Shown here one piece after another: positions 16,485 through 24,736 of a stretch of 64,000 nt of DNA (position 1 is its first letter; each line of letters opens with the position of its first letter). The DNA is from Desulfosporosinus fructosivorans (GTDB lineage: Bacteria; Bacillota; Desulfitobacteriia; Desulfitobacteriales; Desulfitobacteriaceae). A program made the translations under genes and the position numbers. The DNA is taken from assembly GCF_004766045.1 (NCBI RefSeq), contig NZ_SPQQ01000003.1, forward strand, positions 1 through 64,000. The letters are read 5' to 3'. The notes under the pieces are model-generated. The model did no database searches, was not told the DNA's origin, and saw nothing but the letters and a program-made list of their open reading frames with translations.

Positions 16485-17945
16485 TTGAACAACGGTAGAC
16501 AAGAACAGGACCAGGACCAGCAAACGTTGATCGAGGGCCTGAGTCTAAATTCGATCCCCAAGAATGACAACAAAAGGCTTCTGCCCATACCGGGGGTTTT
16601 TTATGGCGGCGGCTGTTGTTATATGGCCTGCCGAGGGCTCACTATGTCACCAATCTCGGATGTGCTTGTCATCACGCACGGCCCGGTCGGCTGCGCGTAT
16701 TTTTCTTGGGATAACAGCTGTGCTCAAGAGGTAGGTAGGCAGGGTAGTCTGTTTGCGAGCCGCAGTTTTTCTACCGATATGACAGAAAATGATGTGATTT
16801 TTGGCGGCGAGCAAAAGCTCGCCCTGGCAATTGAAGAAGCGGTAGCTCTCTTTCAGCCGCAAACAATTGCTATCTGCGCTACTTGTCCGGTCGGACTGAT
16901 CGGAGACGATATTGATAAAATCGCCCAGTTGGCGGAAAAGAAATTTGGAATAACAGTGATCCCTTTAGCGTGTGAAGGATTTAAAAACATCCCAGGGTAT
17001 AAGGTCGCCGATCAGAAAATCGTTGATGAAATTTTTGGTTCAAAAAGCAGAGCTGCCGAGGAATTCTCTATCAATATTGTGGGGGAATTCTATGCCGGGA
17101 AAAATAAACAGGAGATCGATGCACTCTTTGAACAGATCGGCTATCATGTTGTATCCGCCTTGATGGGGGTTACTACTATCGAAGAACTCCGCTCAGGCCA
17201 TACCGCGGCGCTGACGATACTTGGAAGTGATAAAGCGATTGACGACGTCGTGCAGTCAATTGAAGAAAAGTACGGTATTGGCTGGATAAAGGTCGATTTT
17301 ACAGGGCTTTCAAATATTATCAGCTCTCTGCGTGGTATGGCGGATTATTTTGGGGACCAGGCTCTGAAAGAGAGAACAGAAGCCGCAATCAAGGATACCG
17401 TCAAGGGGTTGGCGCCGCAGATTTTAGCTTATCAAGAGCGTTTTGTCGGTCTGACGGCAGCCTTGTTTGAAGACTGCTTTAAAAGCGACCACTTTCAGGC
17501 CATGCTGGTCGACCTGGGAGTGGAGGTCATCTTAATAAGCCAGGATTATGCCAAGAACGAAGTGACCGATGAGGGGTTTTTATGTACGTTCCCGCGCCAA
17601 CTATCTAAACGTTGGGAGGAATACGTTCTGTTTAATGAGCTGAGTCCTCAACAGGAAAATCGTCAGTCACTTACTTTTCTCCTTTCGCGCAGTCAGGTCA
17701 GAGCGTTTTTAGAACTGCTTGGGCCTGATCTTTGTTTTTCTGGAATTACCCAGCAGTTTGAATATGATAATAAATGCATCAAGTCAAGAACATTCAACTC
17801 TGAAGAGCGCGGCGTACAGTATGCCGGGGTACAAGGATTTCTCCAGTTTGCCCAAGATCTGGAGATGAGTATTTTTATTTCTCATTGGGAAACCGATGTT
17901 CCTGAGTGGGAAAGAGATACAACGGCAGGTGAGCTGCTATGCTAA
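16485..17945 (+). CDS. Nitrogenase-like component 1, D (alpha-type) subunit
   Basis: 486-residue member of the NifD/NifE/VnfD superfamily. The three P-cluster-type cysteines are present with nitrogenase-like spacing: Cys44 or Cys45 (GGGCCYMACRG), Cys70 (THGPVGCAYFSW) and Cys134 (ATCPVGLIGDDI). The position matching the FeMo-cofactor Cys275 of NifD (before IEEKYGIGW) has no Cys, and the region of His442 (SEERGVQYAGVQGFLQF) has no His. It is therefore unlikely to bind a standard FeMo/FeFe cofactor and probably is not N2-reducing. TTG start with AAAGGAGGCGG. It overlaps the K gene. A NifE-like scaffold role is an alternative. Confidence 0.82.
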   Translation: MNNGRQEQDQDQQTLIEGLSLNSIPKNDNKRLLPIPGVFYGGGCCYMACRGLTMSPISDVLVITHGPVGCAYFSWDNSCAQEVGRQGSLFASRSFSTDMTENDVIFGGEQKLALAIEEAVALFQPQTIAICATCPVGLIGDDIDKIAQLAEKKFGITVIPLACEGFKNIPGYKVADQKIVDEIFGSKSRAAEEFSINIVGEFYAGKNKQEIDALFEQIGYHVVSALMGVTTIEELRSGHTAALTILGSDKAIDDVVQSIEEKYGIGWIKVDFTGLSNIISSLRGMADYFGDQALKERTEAAIKDTVKGLAPQILAYQERFVGLTAALFEDCFKSDHFQAMLVDLGVEVILISQDYAKNEVTDEGFLCTFPRQLSKRWEEYVLFNELSPQQENRQSLTFLLSRSQVRAFLELLGPDLCFSGITQQFEYDNKCIKSRTFNSEERGVQYAGVQGFLQFAQDLEMSIFISHWETDVPEWERDTTAGELLC

Positions 17946-19297
17946 AAACGGATAAAGTAGGGAGTGAAAGACAGGCCTTACATATCGATCCTCTAAGAAT
18001 GTGCCAGCCGATCGGAGCCATCTATGCTGCTTTGGGCGTGCAGGCCTGTATGCCGCATAGTCATGGATCATCCGGTTGTTGCCGTTATCATAAGATTCTG
18101 ATCAGCAAACACTTTCAAAAGACTATTCGCGTCACCTCTAGCATGCTCAAAGAAAACGCTGCGATTTTTGGGGGCGAGGAAAATCTTAAAGCCGCCATTA
18201 AAAATATTTTTGACATCTACAAGCCGCAGATCATTGCTGTTCATTCGACTTGTCTAAGTGAAACGATCGGAGATCATGTGTCGGCAATTTTGAGCGAGAT
18301 AGAGTTGCCTGAAGGAAAATATCTGGTTAGTGCCCAGACTCCCAGTTATATCGGCTCGCATCTTACCGGTTACTCCAGCATGGTTGAAGCGCTGCTAGGT
18401 CAGCTTGCTGTTAGATCGGAGCTTAAAAAGAAAAAGTGTTTCATCATACCGGGACTGGTCAACCCTGGCGATATCCGGGAGATTAAAGAAATCGCCGCTT
18501 CATTTAACGGAGATTTCACCGTTTGTCCAGATATCAGCGATGTGTTTGATGCTGCGACTCCTGAAAAGCAGGACGAGTATTCCCCAGGAGGAACTCCACT
18601 CAGTGAAATTATTTCGGCAGGGTCATGTGAACTGGTCCTTGCGCTGGGGGCAGAGGCTGCCGGAGCGCCAGCCGCTGCACTTTCGGAAAAATGCAGTATG
18701 CCGTTTGCCACGCTCGACCTGCCTATCGGGATTGATGCGACAGACCGGTTTATCCGTCAGCTTCAGCTCTTTTATGGCAGCGCACCTTTGGCAGAGCTAA
18801 AACGCCAGCGGGCGCAACTCGTAGAAACCGTCATGAATGTCCACCCTTTTCTTTATAAGAAGAAGGCGGCCATCTTTTGCGATCCTGATATCGCTGTTCC
18901 GCTCTGTGAGTTCTTAGCAGGTCTTGGAATGGTGCCAGCGTTTGTCTTTACAGGTCCCGCTTCCGGAGAACTTGATGAGCGGCTTCAGGAAATATTTGCG
19001 CGTTATGAGATGGAGGGAGTAGTACAAAGCAATACGGATCTCTTTGAACTTGAGCAATATCTTAAAAACGAACCGGTCGATGTGCTGATCGGAGAAGTTC
19101 ATGGTAAGCATTTAGTGCGCAGACTTGACATACCGTTAGTGCGCATGGGTTTCCCTGTTACCGACAGGTTCATTCACCCATATTTCCCGACCATCGGCTA
19201 CAGAGGAGCGCTGCGCATTCTGGAAATGCTGCTTAATGCAATCTTGGACAGGGCAGATCGGGAGCGCGCCGCAGAGGAGCTTAGCTTCATGCTCTGA
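17939..19297 (+). CDS. Nitrogenase-like component 1, K (beta-type) subunit
   Basis: 452-residue NifK-like partner of the preceding D subunit. P-cluster-type cysteines are Cys22 (MCQPIGA), Cys47 (HGSSGCCRY) and Cys105 (HSTCLSETIGDH), spaced 25 and 58 residues apart as in NifK. A TPSYIGSHLTGYSSMVEALL segment matches the NifK Ser-containing region. The C terminus (VRMGFPVTDRFIHPYFPTIGYRGALRILEMLLNAI) is of NifK type. It is shorter than NifK (about 520), as is common in nitrogenase-like enzymes. The 7-base overlap with the D gene implies coupled translation. Confidence 0.82.
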   Translation: MLKTDKVGSERQALHIDPLRMCQPIGAIYAALGVQACMPHSHGSSGCCRYHKILISKHFQKTIRVTSSMLKENAAIFGGEENLKAAIKNIFDIYKPQIIAVHSTCLSETIGDHVSAILSEIELPEGKYLVSAQTPSYIGSHLTGYSSMVEALLGQLAVRSELKKKKCFIIPGLVNPGDIREIKEIAASFNGDFTVCPDISDVFDAATPEKQDEYSPGGTPLSEIISAGSCELVLALGAEAAGAPAAALSEKCSMPFATLDLPIGIDATDRFIRQLQLFYGSAPLAELKRQRAQLVETVMNVHPFLYKKKAAIFCDPDIAVPLCEFLAGLGMVPAFVFTGPASGELDERLQEIFARYEMEGVVQSNTDLFELEQYLKNEPVDVLIGEVHGKHLVRRLDIPLVRMGFPVTDRFIHPYFPTIGYRGALRILEMLLNAILDRADRERAAEELSFML

Positions 19298-19330
19298 ATA
19301 CTAAACAAATTACGAAATCAGAGGAGAATA

Positions 19331-20194
19331 ATGGCGACAAAGAAAAAAATCAAACAAATTGCTATTTATGGTAAAGGCGGTATTGGGAAGTCGACGACCA
19401 CTTCTAACATTAGTGCAGCACTGGCTATGACTGGGTATAAGGTAATGCAGTTTGGTTGCGATCCGAAAAGTGATTCAACGAACACGCTACGTGATGGAAG
19501 ATATATACCAACTGTATTGGATACTCTGCGGGAAAAAAATACAGTCACAAAGGAAGAAGTAATCTTTCAAGGGTTTAAAGGGGTTTATTGCGTAGAAGCC
19601 GGAGGACCGGCCCCAGGGGTAGGTTGTGCCGGTCGGGGAATTATCACTGCGGTTCAGATCTTGAAGCAGCTTAAGGTCTTTGAAGAACTAGACCTCGATA
19701 TCGTCCTCTACGATGTTTTGGGGGATGTGGTTTGCGGTGGTTTTGCTATGCCGATCCGGGATGGGATTGCTGAGCACGTATTTACCGTATCTTCGGCAGA
19801 CTTCATGTCGATCTACGCTTCAAACAACTTATTTAAAGGCATCCAGAAATTTTCAACTTCAGGAGGCGCCTTGCTGGGTGGCGTGATCGCTAACTCTATC
19901 AATGAAGATTACAGTAAAGCAATTATCGATGACTTTGCTGGGCGAACAGGGACCCAGGTCGTTGGGTATGTGCCACGTTCAGTAACTGTTACCACGAGTG
20001 AACTGCAAGGCAAAACGACTATTGAAGCAGCACCGGATTCTGAACAAGCGAAAATTTATCTGAAATTAACCAACACAATTGCCGAGCATACGGTGTCCAA
20101 GGTGCCAGCTCCTATGGAGGTCAAGGGGCTGCGTGAATGGGCCGCTACCTGGGCTGACCAGCTATTGGCCTATGGAGACGCGGGAAGGACGTAG
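19331..20194 (+). CDS. NifH-like Fe protein of the nitrogenase-like cluster
   Basis: ATP-dependent electron donor with a bridging [4Fe-4S] cluster. 287 residues: P-loop [10 protein letters not shown], cluster cysteines in [12 protein letters not shown] and [14 protein letters not shown], and switch regions as in NifH. The Arg in GCAGRG, the DraT ADP-ribosylation site in other diazotrophs, is present. It diverges from the AnfH at 24961, for example SADFMSIYASNNLFKGI here. Directly downstream of the K gene, so it is the likely reductase for this D/K pair rather than for Anf. Confidence 0.87.
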   Translation: MATKKKIKQIAIYGKGGIGKSTTTSNISAALAMTGYKVMQFGCDPKSDSTNTLRDGRYIPTVLDTLREKNTVTKEEVIFQGFKGVYCVEAGGPAPGVGCAGRGIITAVQILKQLKVFEELDLDIVLYDVLGDVVCGGFAMPIRDGIAEHVFTVSSADFMSIYASNNLFKGIQKFSTSGGALLGGVIANSINEDYSKAIIDDFAGRTGTQVVGYVPRSVTVTTSELQGKTTIEAAPDSEQAKIYLKLTNTIAEHTVSKVPAPMEVKGLREWAATWADQLLAYGDAGRT

Positions 20195-20292
20195 TGCCGG
20201 GGAAAAAACAAAAGGCAAAATACCAAGGTTTGAAATAGACAGAAATGAAGCAGGATTATGGATCATTAGGAGATAGGGAAGGAGAACTGGAG

Positions 20293-22077
20293 ATGAAGTG
20301 CTATATTTGTGAAAATGGTTGTGCAATTCCGGAAGGGAATACAGGGGCCTGCGGACACTATAAAAACAAAGGAGAACAAATAATAGAGCTTTTTCCGAAT
20401 AAATACTTGACGGTTTGTCCTATTTCCATTGAAACAATGCCTGTTTTACATTTCTATCCGAGGGGGAAATTCCTCCAGATCAGTACCACGGGCTGCAATT
20501 TTACCTGTGATGGCTGCATTTCAGCGCTAATTGTTGAAGAAATGGCACCAGGAAGTAAAGCACTGCGAGAATTACTTCCGCAACAGGTGGTGGATCGAGC
20601 AATAAATAATGACTGTATCGGGGTTGCATTTTTACTAAACGATCCCCTAGCATCTTTTCCAACCTTTCTTAAAGTGGCTGAACTTGCCAAAAAGCAAGGC
20701 TTATTAGTAGGCTGTTCCTCCAATGCATACTTTACCGAATCTTCGCTGGCTAAAATCAGTGGTTATTTGGATTTCATCAATGTAGGCGTTAAAGGATTGT
20801 CCGACCAGGCTTATCAAAACTGCGGCGGCAGTACGGTCGAGCCAGTTCTGAGAAACATTAAAACGCTCCATGAAAAGGGTGTCCATGTGGAAGTTTCCTG
20901 CATGCTTAAAACGGATAATATGGAAGAAGTGGTGGGTCTGGCCGAAATAATGGCACAAATATCTCCAGATATTCCTTTACAGCTAATGCGGTTCATCCCT
21001 TTGGAAGGTGCTGATCCTTCGCTGGAGCCCTCCATACGAGAGGCAGAAGATCTATATTGGAGGTTAAGAAAATATCTTAACTATATTTATCTGTTTAATT
21101 CGCCTGGAACTAACTATCTGAATACATTCTGCCCTCGCTGTGGTGAAGTGAACTATAAAAGAGATTTCTACGGTCCAATGGGAGCAAAATTAACGTTTCC
21201 GGAGACGGTTTCGGGGCAAAAAAATATTTGCCCAAAGTGTGGTCGGACAATCGACATGAAAGCCGCTCCGGCGGAAATAAAGTACCAGGAAGGTGCTTTT
21301 GAGGGAGGATATCCCTTTACAAGGGCTCTGGAAATGATGGAAGCAATTTTAATAGCGATTGGTGTCACGGATAAAAAGAAGGTGGTTCAGGTTTGGGAAG
21401 AGGTTCTTTGTCATGAGGGGCTAAATAAACTACACCATGACATCCAGAACCTCGAGTCTTACCTTGGGACAATCAAACATTTTGGAGAATTGACTAAGAC
21501 GGAAAATAAGGCTGAAGAGCTGGTTGTTTTTATGCAAGAAAAAATATCGAGAGTTAAGGACGGGCGGTCAGCTATCAAACGTAAGCCTCGTGTCTATTAT
21601 GTCATGGGAAAACCACTCTTTTGCCTTAAAGGAGAACGTCTCGAAAATCAGTTGGTTGAAGCAGCCGGGGGGATAAGTGTCAATAAAGAAATAGAGTGTA
21701 CTGGAAGGCCAGGCATGCAAATCTCCGTGGAACAGTTAAATGCTCTTAATCCAGAAGTCATATTTATTTCAGCGTTCCTATCGTCTTCCGTTGAAGATTT
21801 CTATGAGGAGTGTTGTAAGGCTGGTATAAAGGTTGACGCTGTAAAGAATATGAGAATTTATACTCATATTGCCTCGGGTTGGGATTTCGGTAGTCCTAGA
21901 TGGATCTTGGGGCTGCTGCATATAGCTAATGTTCTTCAGCCCGAGATATATCATTTTGATGTGATTGAGGACGCAAAAAAATTATATAAGGAATTTTATG
22001 AGATTGATTTTTCTCTATCCGATCTTAATAGATCGTTCAGTAAGCCAAGTAGTATGTGGAAATGGAATAAGAATTGA
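20293..22077 (+). CDS. Radical-SAM protein fused to a FecB-like binding domain
   Basis: 594 residues. The N terminus (MKCYICENGCAIPEG...GACGHY) is a Cys-rich lead-in as in PflA-like proteins. The radical-SAM motif is GCNFTCDGC (C-x3-C-x2-C, about residues 73-80). A second Cys cluster follows (FCPRCGEVNY...CPKCGRTID, about 280-320). Residues about 435-594 resemble the C-terminal lobe of FecB/TroA-type binding proteins (LNALNPEVIFISAF...IYTHIASGWDFGSPRWILGLLHIANVL). ATG 20293 with AAGGAGAACTGGAG is preferred to 20245. It is the last gene of the nitrogenase-like cluster, perhaps for cofactor or substrate maturation. Function is unknown. Confidence 0.75.
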   Translation: MKCYICENGCAIPEGNTGACGHYKNKGEQIIELFPNKYLTVCPISIETMPVLHFYPRGKFLQISTTGCNFTCDGCISALIVEEMAPGSKALRELLPQQVVDRAINNDCIGVAFLLNDPLASFPTFLKVAELAKKQGLLVGCSSNAYFTESSLAKISGYLDFINVGVKGLSDQAYQNCGGSTVEPVLRNIKTLHEKGVHVEVSCMLKTDNMEEVVGLAEIMAQISPDIPLQLMRFIPLEGADPSLEPSIREAEDLYWRLRKYLNYIYLFNSPGTNYLNTFCPRCGEVNYKRDFYGPMGAKLTFPETVSGQKNICPKCGRTIDMKAAPAEIKYQEGAFEGGYPFTRALEMMEAILIAIGVTDKKKVVQVWEEVLCHEGLNKLHHDIQNLESYLGTIKHFGELTKTENKAEELVVFMQEKISRVKDGRSAIKRKPRVYYVMGKPLFCLKGERLENQLVEAAGGISVNKEIECTGRPGMQISVEQLNALNPEVIFISAFLSSSVEDFYEECCKAGIKVDAVKNMRIYTHIASGWDFGSPRWILGLLHIANVLQPEIYHFDVIEDAKKLYKEFYEIDFSLSDLNRSFSKPSSMWKWNKN

Positions 22078-22139
22078 TTCTTCAGCTACGAGGCCTTTAG
22101 AAATTCTCTATGCATCTGGAAGGTAAGGGGGGGTGATTT

Positions 22140-22253
22140 ATGAAGAATAGAAAAGTAACAATGGAAGGCCCCTTCACGCAATCCATGGCTTCAGGGACAC
22201 ACTCGGCAATCCTTGGCAAGTGCATAAGTTCAACTATCGGACGAAGAAGCTAA
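22140..22253 (+). CDS. Small ORF, 37 residues, possibly frameshifted
   Basis: ATG with AAGGGGGGGTGATTT upstream. The product begins MKNRKVTMEGPFTQSMASG. After the stop, another frame reads QLSDEEAKTLLAQAQPNK and ends at about 22288. This looks protein-like and could be the continuation of a roughly 50-residue protein after a one-base shift near 22230. No family is recognised. Confidence 0.3.
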   Translation: MKNRKVTMEGPFTQSMASGTHSAILGKCISSTIGRRS

Positions 22254-22478
22254 AACTTTACTTGCTCAAGCTCAGCCTAATAAATAATGGTTAGAAGCAG
22301 AAAAAGTGCATTGGGGAGAGTTATACGGATATCATTCCTACACCCAAACTTGGATGTTCGATTTCTCCTATATTCTATTGGTCTAAAGTTCACATATTTT
22401 GTACTAGGGTAGAGCCTCAGCGATTGAAGGCGAAATTGCTCTATCCAGTGGAAAGGATCAAACTTAGGTACATAATAA
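22254..22478. other. Intergenic stretch, no further gene seen
   Basis: Apart from the possible frameshifted tail to about 22288, only short open frames occur. No promoter for the upstream or downstream genes is convincing. Confidence 0.4.
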
Positions 22479-22513
22479 AACTAAGAAGCATCCATGCGGG
22501 TGCTTCTTAGTTG
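22479..22513. terminator. Terminator between the nitrogenase-like cluster and the convergent regulator
   Basis: ACTAAGAAGCATCC, loop ATGC, GGGTGCTTCTTAGT: a near-perfect stem between two convergent transcription units. No strong T run follows on the plus strand. Confidence 0.7.
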
Positions 22514-22577
22514 AAGGAACATTTGCTACAAACTCATACTGTTTGGTAATATAGTTAAAATTTTGCCAAGATAAAGG

Positions 22578-23543
22578 TCAAGTTTCAGCAATCACTTTTC
22601 CTAGTTCAGTAAGGCCATAGCCGCCTAGCCCTTGTAATTCAAATTTAAACTCGTCAGAACGGATTATTTCAAAAATCGCCTCAAAGGCTGGGCAGTTTAA
22701 GTCTTCTTTTTTTATGATCATGTCATATTGCTCTTTTTGGATGGGTATGAAATCAATTCCCTGGACCTGTAAACATGCCTTTTCATTGCCGATGCCAAGG
22801 TCTGCATCCCCGCGGGCAACAGTACTAGCGATGGCAAGATGAGACTGAGATTCTCTCGAATAGCCATTAATCGATCTACCTGAAATGCCCAGTTTGCGCA
22901 AGTGCTCATCCAGTAATATTCTTGTGCCACTGCCTTTTTCCCGATTAATAATTGTAATATCAGAGCGGCGCAAATCGTTCCAATCTTTAATGTTTTTCGG
23001 ATTCCCTTTTGCGACATAGAAACCTTGCATACGGCTGGCAAGTCGTATAACTACGGCTGGAGTGCCCGGAAGCATTCTTTCAATATAAGGCACATTATAT
23101 TCCCCGGTTTTACCATCCCACATATGAGCAGTGGCCATTTGAACCTCTCCTTGATAAAGTGCATATACGGCATTATAACTTCCTGCATAGGAACGTAAGG
23201 CGCGTACTCCGTTTGGTTGGCGGTCTAAGTAACGGCATAAAATATCTAAAATAACATCTTGGCCTGATATGATAAAAGAGCTGCTTTTATCATGCGTTTC
23301 TTCATAAATAGGCGAAGAAATAGGCCTACTTGGTTCAAGTGCTAATGTGTTGATGTGTTTGACATCTTTGGTTTTATTCTTATAGTTCTCCACATCTTCT
23401 AAATCGACACGTAATTTCTTCCCAACTCTATAGGCATTCAATTCTCTACGTTTCATTAGATCATAAACGGTACTTTTAGAAATTTTTAAGACATCGGCAA
23501 CCTCTTGCGGTGTTAAGGCTTTATTCTCAACCATAGTGTACAA
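22578..23543 (-). CDS. One-component regulator: excisionase-type HTH plus periplasmic-binding-like domain (paralogue)
   Basis: Residues about 9-58 form an excisionase-like HTH (LTPQEVADVLKISKSTVYDLMKRRELNAYRVGKKLRVD); residues about 90-321 form a PBP_like domain. It aligns along its length with the regulator at 2494-3453 (FYVAKGNPKNI, NREKGSGTRILLDE, HLAIASTVARGDADLGIG). It is divergent from hutP and the Fe-only nitrogenase operon. By family and context it may sense molybdate and repress the alternative nitrogenase when Mo is available; ligand and direction are inference. Confidence 0.7.
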   Translation of the reverse strand: MYTMVENKALTPQEVADVLKISKSTVYDLMKRRELNAYRVGKKLRVDLEDVENYKNKTKDVKHINTLALEPSRPISSPIYEETHDKSSSFIISGQDVILDILCRYLDRQPNGVRALRSYAGSYNAVYALYQGEVQMATAHMWDGKTGEYNVPYIERMLPGTPAVVIRLASRMQGFYVAKGNPKNIKDWNDLRRSDITIINREKGSGTRILLDEHLRKLGISGRSINGYSRESQSHLAIASTVARGDADLGIGNEKACLQVQGIDFIPIQKEQYDMIIKKEDLNCPAFEAIFEIIRSDEFKFELQGLGGYGLTELGKVIAET

Positions 23544-23699
23544 CTTACCTTTCTTTTCAATATATAGAGATTATATCATAATTTAAAGTATAAATTGACA
23601 CTGCAACAATTAAATGAAAAACCACAGGTTTGTATAAAATCCAGGAGAAAAGGCATGAGGTATCTAAATAAAAGCTGGATAGAAAGTTTTAAAAGAGTA

Positions 23700-23728
23700 T
23701 TGACACACCAAAATATAATACGTATAAT
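23700..23728 (+). promoter_or_regulatory. Consensus sigma-A promoter of hutP
   Basis: TTGACA, 17-bp spacer, TATAAT, all perfect. The -10 overlaps ATACGTATAATGATAC, which resembles CATATCGTATAATGAC in the mod promoter and could be a shared operator core. It lies 60 bp before hutP. Confidence 0.8.
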
Positions 23729-23788
23729 GATACAAAGTAACACGAACCAATACTATATGGAAAATAATTAATAATTAAATGATACAAA

Positions 23789-24262
23789 ATGGAAAAAATA
23801 TTATTGAGAGGAGGGGTTATAGTTCAATTAACTTTGGATAAAGATAGAAACCCTTCCATAGAGAGGGCAGCAATCCTGCTAGCCCTGACCGAAACAAGAG
23901 AAGATGAAGAAGAACTTAAGAAATCTCTTAGTGAATTGTTCGACATACGTTGTGCTGTGACCGGACTTGGAGGAACAGTAACGAATCTCGGAAATTCGGG
24001 CAGATTATTGAACTCGGTTATGTCAACAGCGATTAATACGGGCACCCTTCCCAAGGAAGCCCGAATGATTCACGCACTTATCCATGCAACCTCGGAAGCC
24101 AGCAACAGCGTTTTTACTCATACCAACAGCAATGCAAGTCTGGCACTGAAAATTGGGTTAGCAACAAACTTCGAATGGCTTGCTGTAGCAATTTATGGAC
24201 AATCCTCCCTTCATCCACTATCGGAACACGCGCGGGTGGGATTGGGCGTTATGCATCTTTGA
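23789..24262 (+). CDS. HutP-family RNA-binding antiterminator
   Basis: HutP of Bacillus binds histidine, Mg2+ and NAG-triplet RNA to prevent termination. This 157-residue homologue has the family core: ARMIHALIHATSEASNSV (Bacillus HALYHATMEAL) and the end EWLAVAIYGQSSLHPLSEHARVGLGVMHL (Bacillus WIAVSLYG...HETFGVGINHI). The start is uncertain: ATG 23789 lacks a ribosome site, while GAGAGGAGGGG lies within the frame at about 23807, so translation may begin later. No hut genes are nearby; instead two terminators and the anf operon follow. That makes nitrogenase control the likely role (inference). Confidence 0.75.
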   Translation: MEKILLRGGVIVQLTLDKDRNPSIERAAILLALTETREDEEELKKSLSELFDIRCAVTGLGGTVTNLGNSGRLLNSVMSTAINTGTLPKEARMIHALIHATSEASNSVFTHTNSNASLALKIGLATNFEWLAVAIYGQSSLHPLSEHARVGLGVMHL

Positions 24263-24269
24263 TTAAAGT

Positions 24270-24401
24270 GATAAGTATTAGAGTATTAGAGAAAATTAGT
24301 ACAATTTTATAAACGGGCACCAAATCGACAAAGGATTTGGAGTGGAAAAGTGATAAAGTGAGCCTTTAATTCTACGAATTAAGGGCTCACTTTGTTATTT
24401 T
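24270..24401 (+). ncRNA. Leader RNA module A (stem-loop plus terminator)
   Basis: TATTAGAGTATTAGAG at 24277, then GTACAATTTTATAAAC, a stem CCAAATC/GATTTGG (24320-24326 with 24334-24340), AGTGGAAAAGTGA, and a terminator at 24355-24401. The module recurs about 308 bp downstream with the stem changed to CCGAATC/GATTCGG, an A-U to G-C covariation. This supports a conserved RNA structure acting before the terminator. Confidence 0.65.
24355..24401 (+). terminator. Terminator in leader module A
   Basis: AAAGTGAGCCTTTAATTC, loop TAC, GAATTAAGGGCTCACTTT, then GTTATTTT. Strong 18-bp stem upstream of a ribosome site and a small ORF. Confidence 0.8.
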
Positions 24402-24427
24402 ATAATTAAATTAAAGGAGGTGATGCG

Positions 24428-24565
24428 ATGGCAGCTGATTCAGATAATGGGACCATTACGATGGGTAAAGAACGATTTCAGATTCTAACGGCTCAAGCAG
24501 GTGAATGCAAATTAAACAGATCAGACAGAGTGGTAGAGCAACAGAGCAACAGAGTGATAGAGTGA
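24428..24565 (+). CDS. Small ORF after leader module A, 45 residues
   Basis: ATG preceded by AAAGGAGGTGATGCG. The product begins MAADSDNGTITMGKERF and runs on through the period-8 repeat. The same ribosome-site context, GGAGGTGATGCGATGGC, precedes the ORF at 24737. It may be a leader peptide or the remains of a small gene; no family is recognised. Confidence 0.3.
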   Translation: MAADSDNGTITMGKERFQILTAQAGECKLNRSDRVVEQQSNRVIE

Positions 24566-24574
24566 TAGAGTGAT
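24527..24574 (+). repeat. Period-8 tandem repeat AGAGNNNN, candidate HutP-type target
   Basis: Six units in a row: AGAGTGGT, AGAGCAAC twice, AGAGTGAT three times. In RNA this gives NAG triplets every 8 nt, similar to the regularly spaced NAG triplets bound by Bacillus HutP (spaced there by 4 nt). A shorter version, TAGAGTATTAGAG, precedes the first module at 24279. Confidence 0.6.
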
Positions 24575-24600
24575 ATGGGGAAGTTACAGTTACCCCTTAG

Positions 24601-24709
24601 CGATCAGTACAATTTCATAACTAGGCACCGAATCGAGCGATGATTCGGAGTGGAAAAGTGATTTAGTGAGCCTTTAATTTTTAGAATTAGGGGCTCACTT
24701 TGTATTTTT
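24601..24709 (+). ncRNA. Leader RNA module B (stem-loop plus terminator)
   Basis: Second copy of the leader: GTACAATTTCATAAC, stem CCGAATC/GATTCGG (24628-24634 with 24642-24648), AGTGGAAAAGTGA, then a terminator at 24665-24709. It differs from module A at several unpaired and covarying sites, so it is an older duplication kept by selection (inference). Confidence 0.65.
24665..24709 (+). terminator. Terminator in leader module B
   Basis: AGTGAGCCTTTAATTT, loop TTAG, AATTAGGGGCTCACTT, then TGTATTTTTC. It stands 250 bp before anfH. Confidence 0.8.
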
Positions 24710-24736
24710 CCCAAATTGATTATGGGAGGTGATGCG

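Noticed and set aside
16485..19297. Second true nitrogenase (NifDK or VnfDK)
   Set aside because: No cofactor Cys or His is seen in the D subunit, no delta subunit is present, and the K subunit is short.
24527..24574. Short regular repeat that could suggest a CRISPR array
   Set aside because: Units are 8 bp without spacers, and no cas genes are present; the context is an RNA leader.
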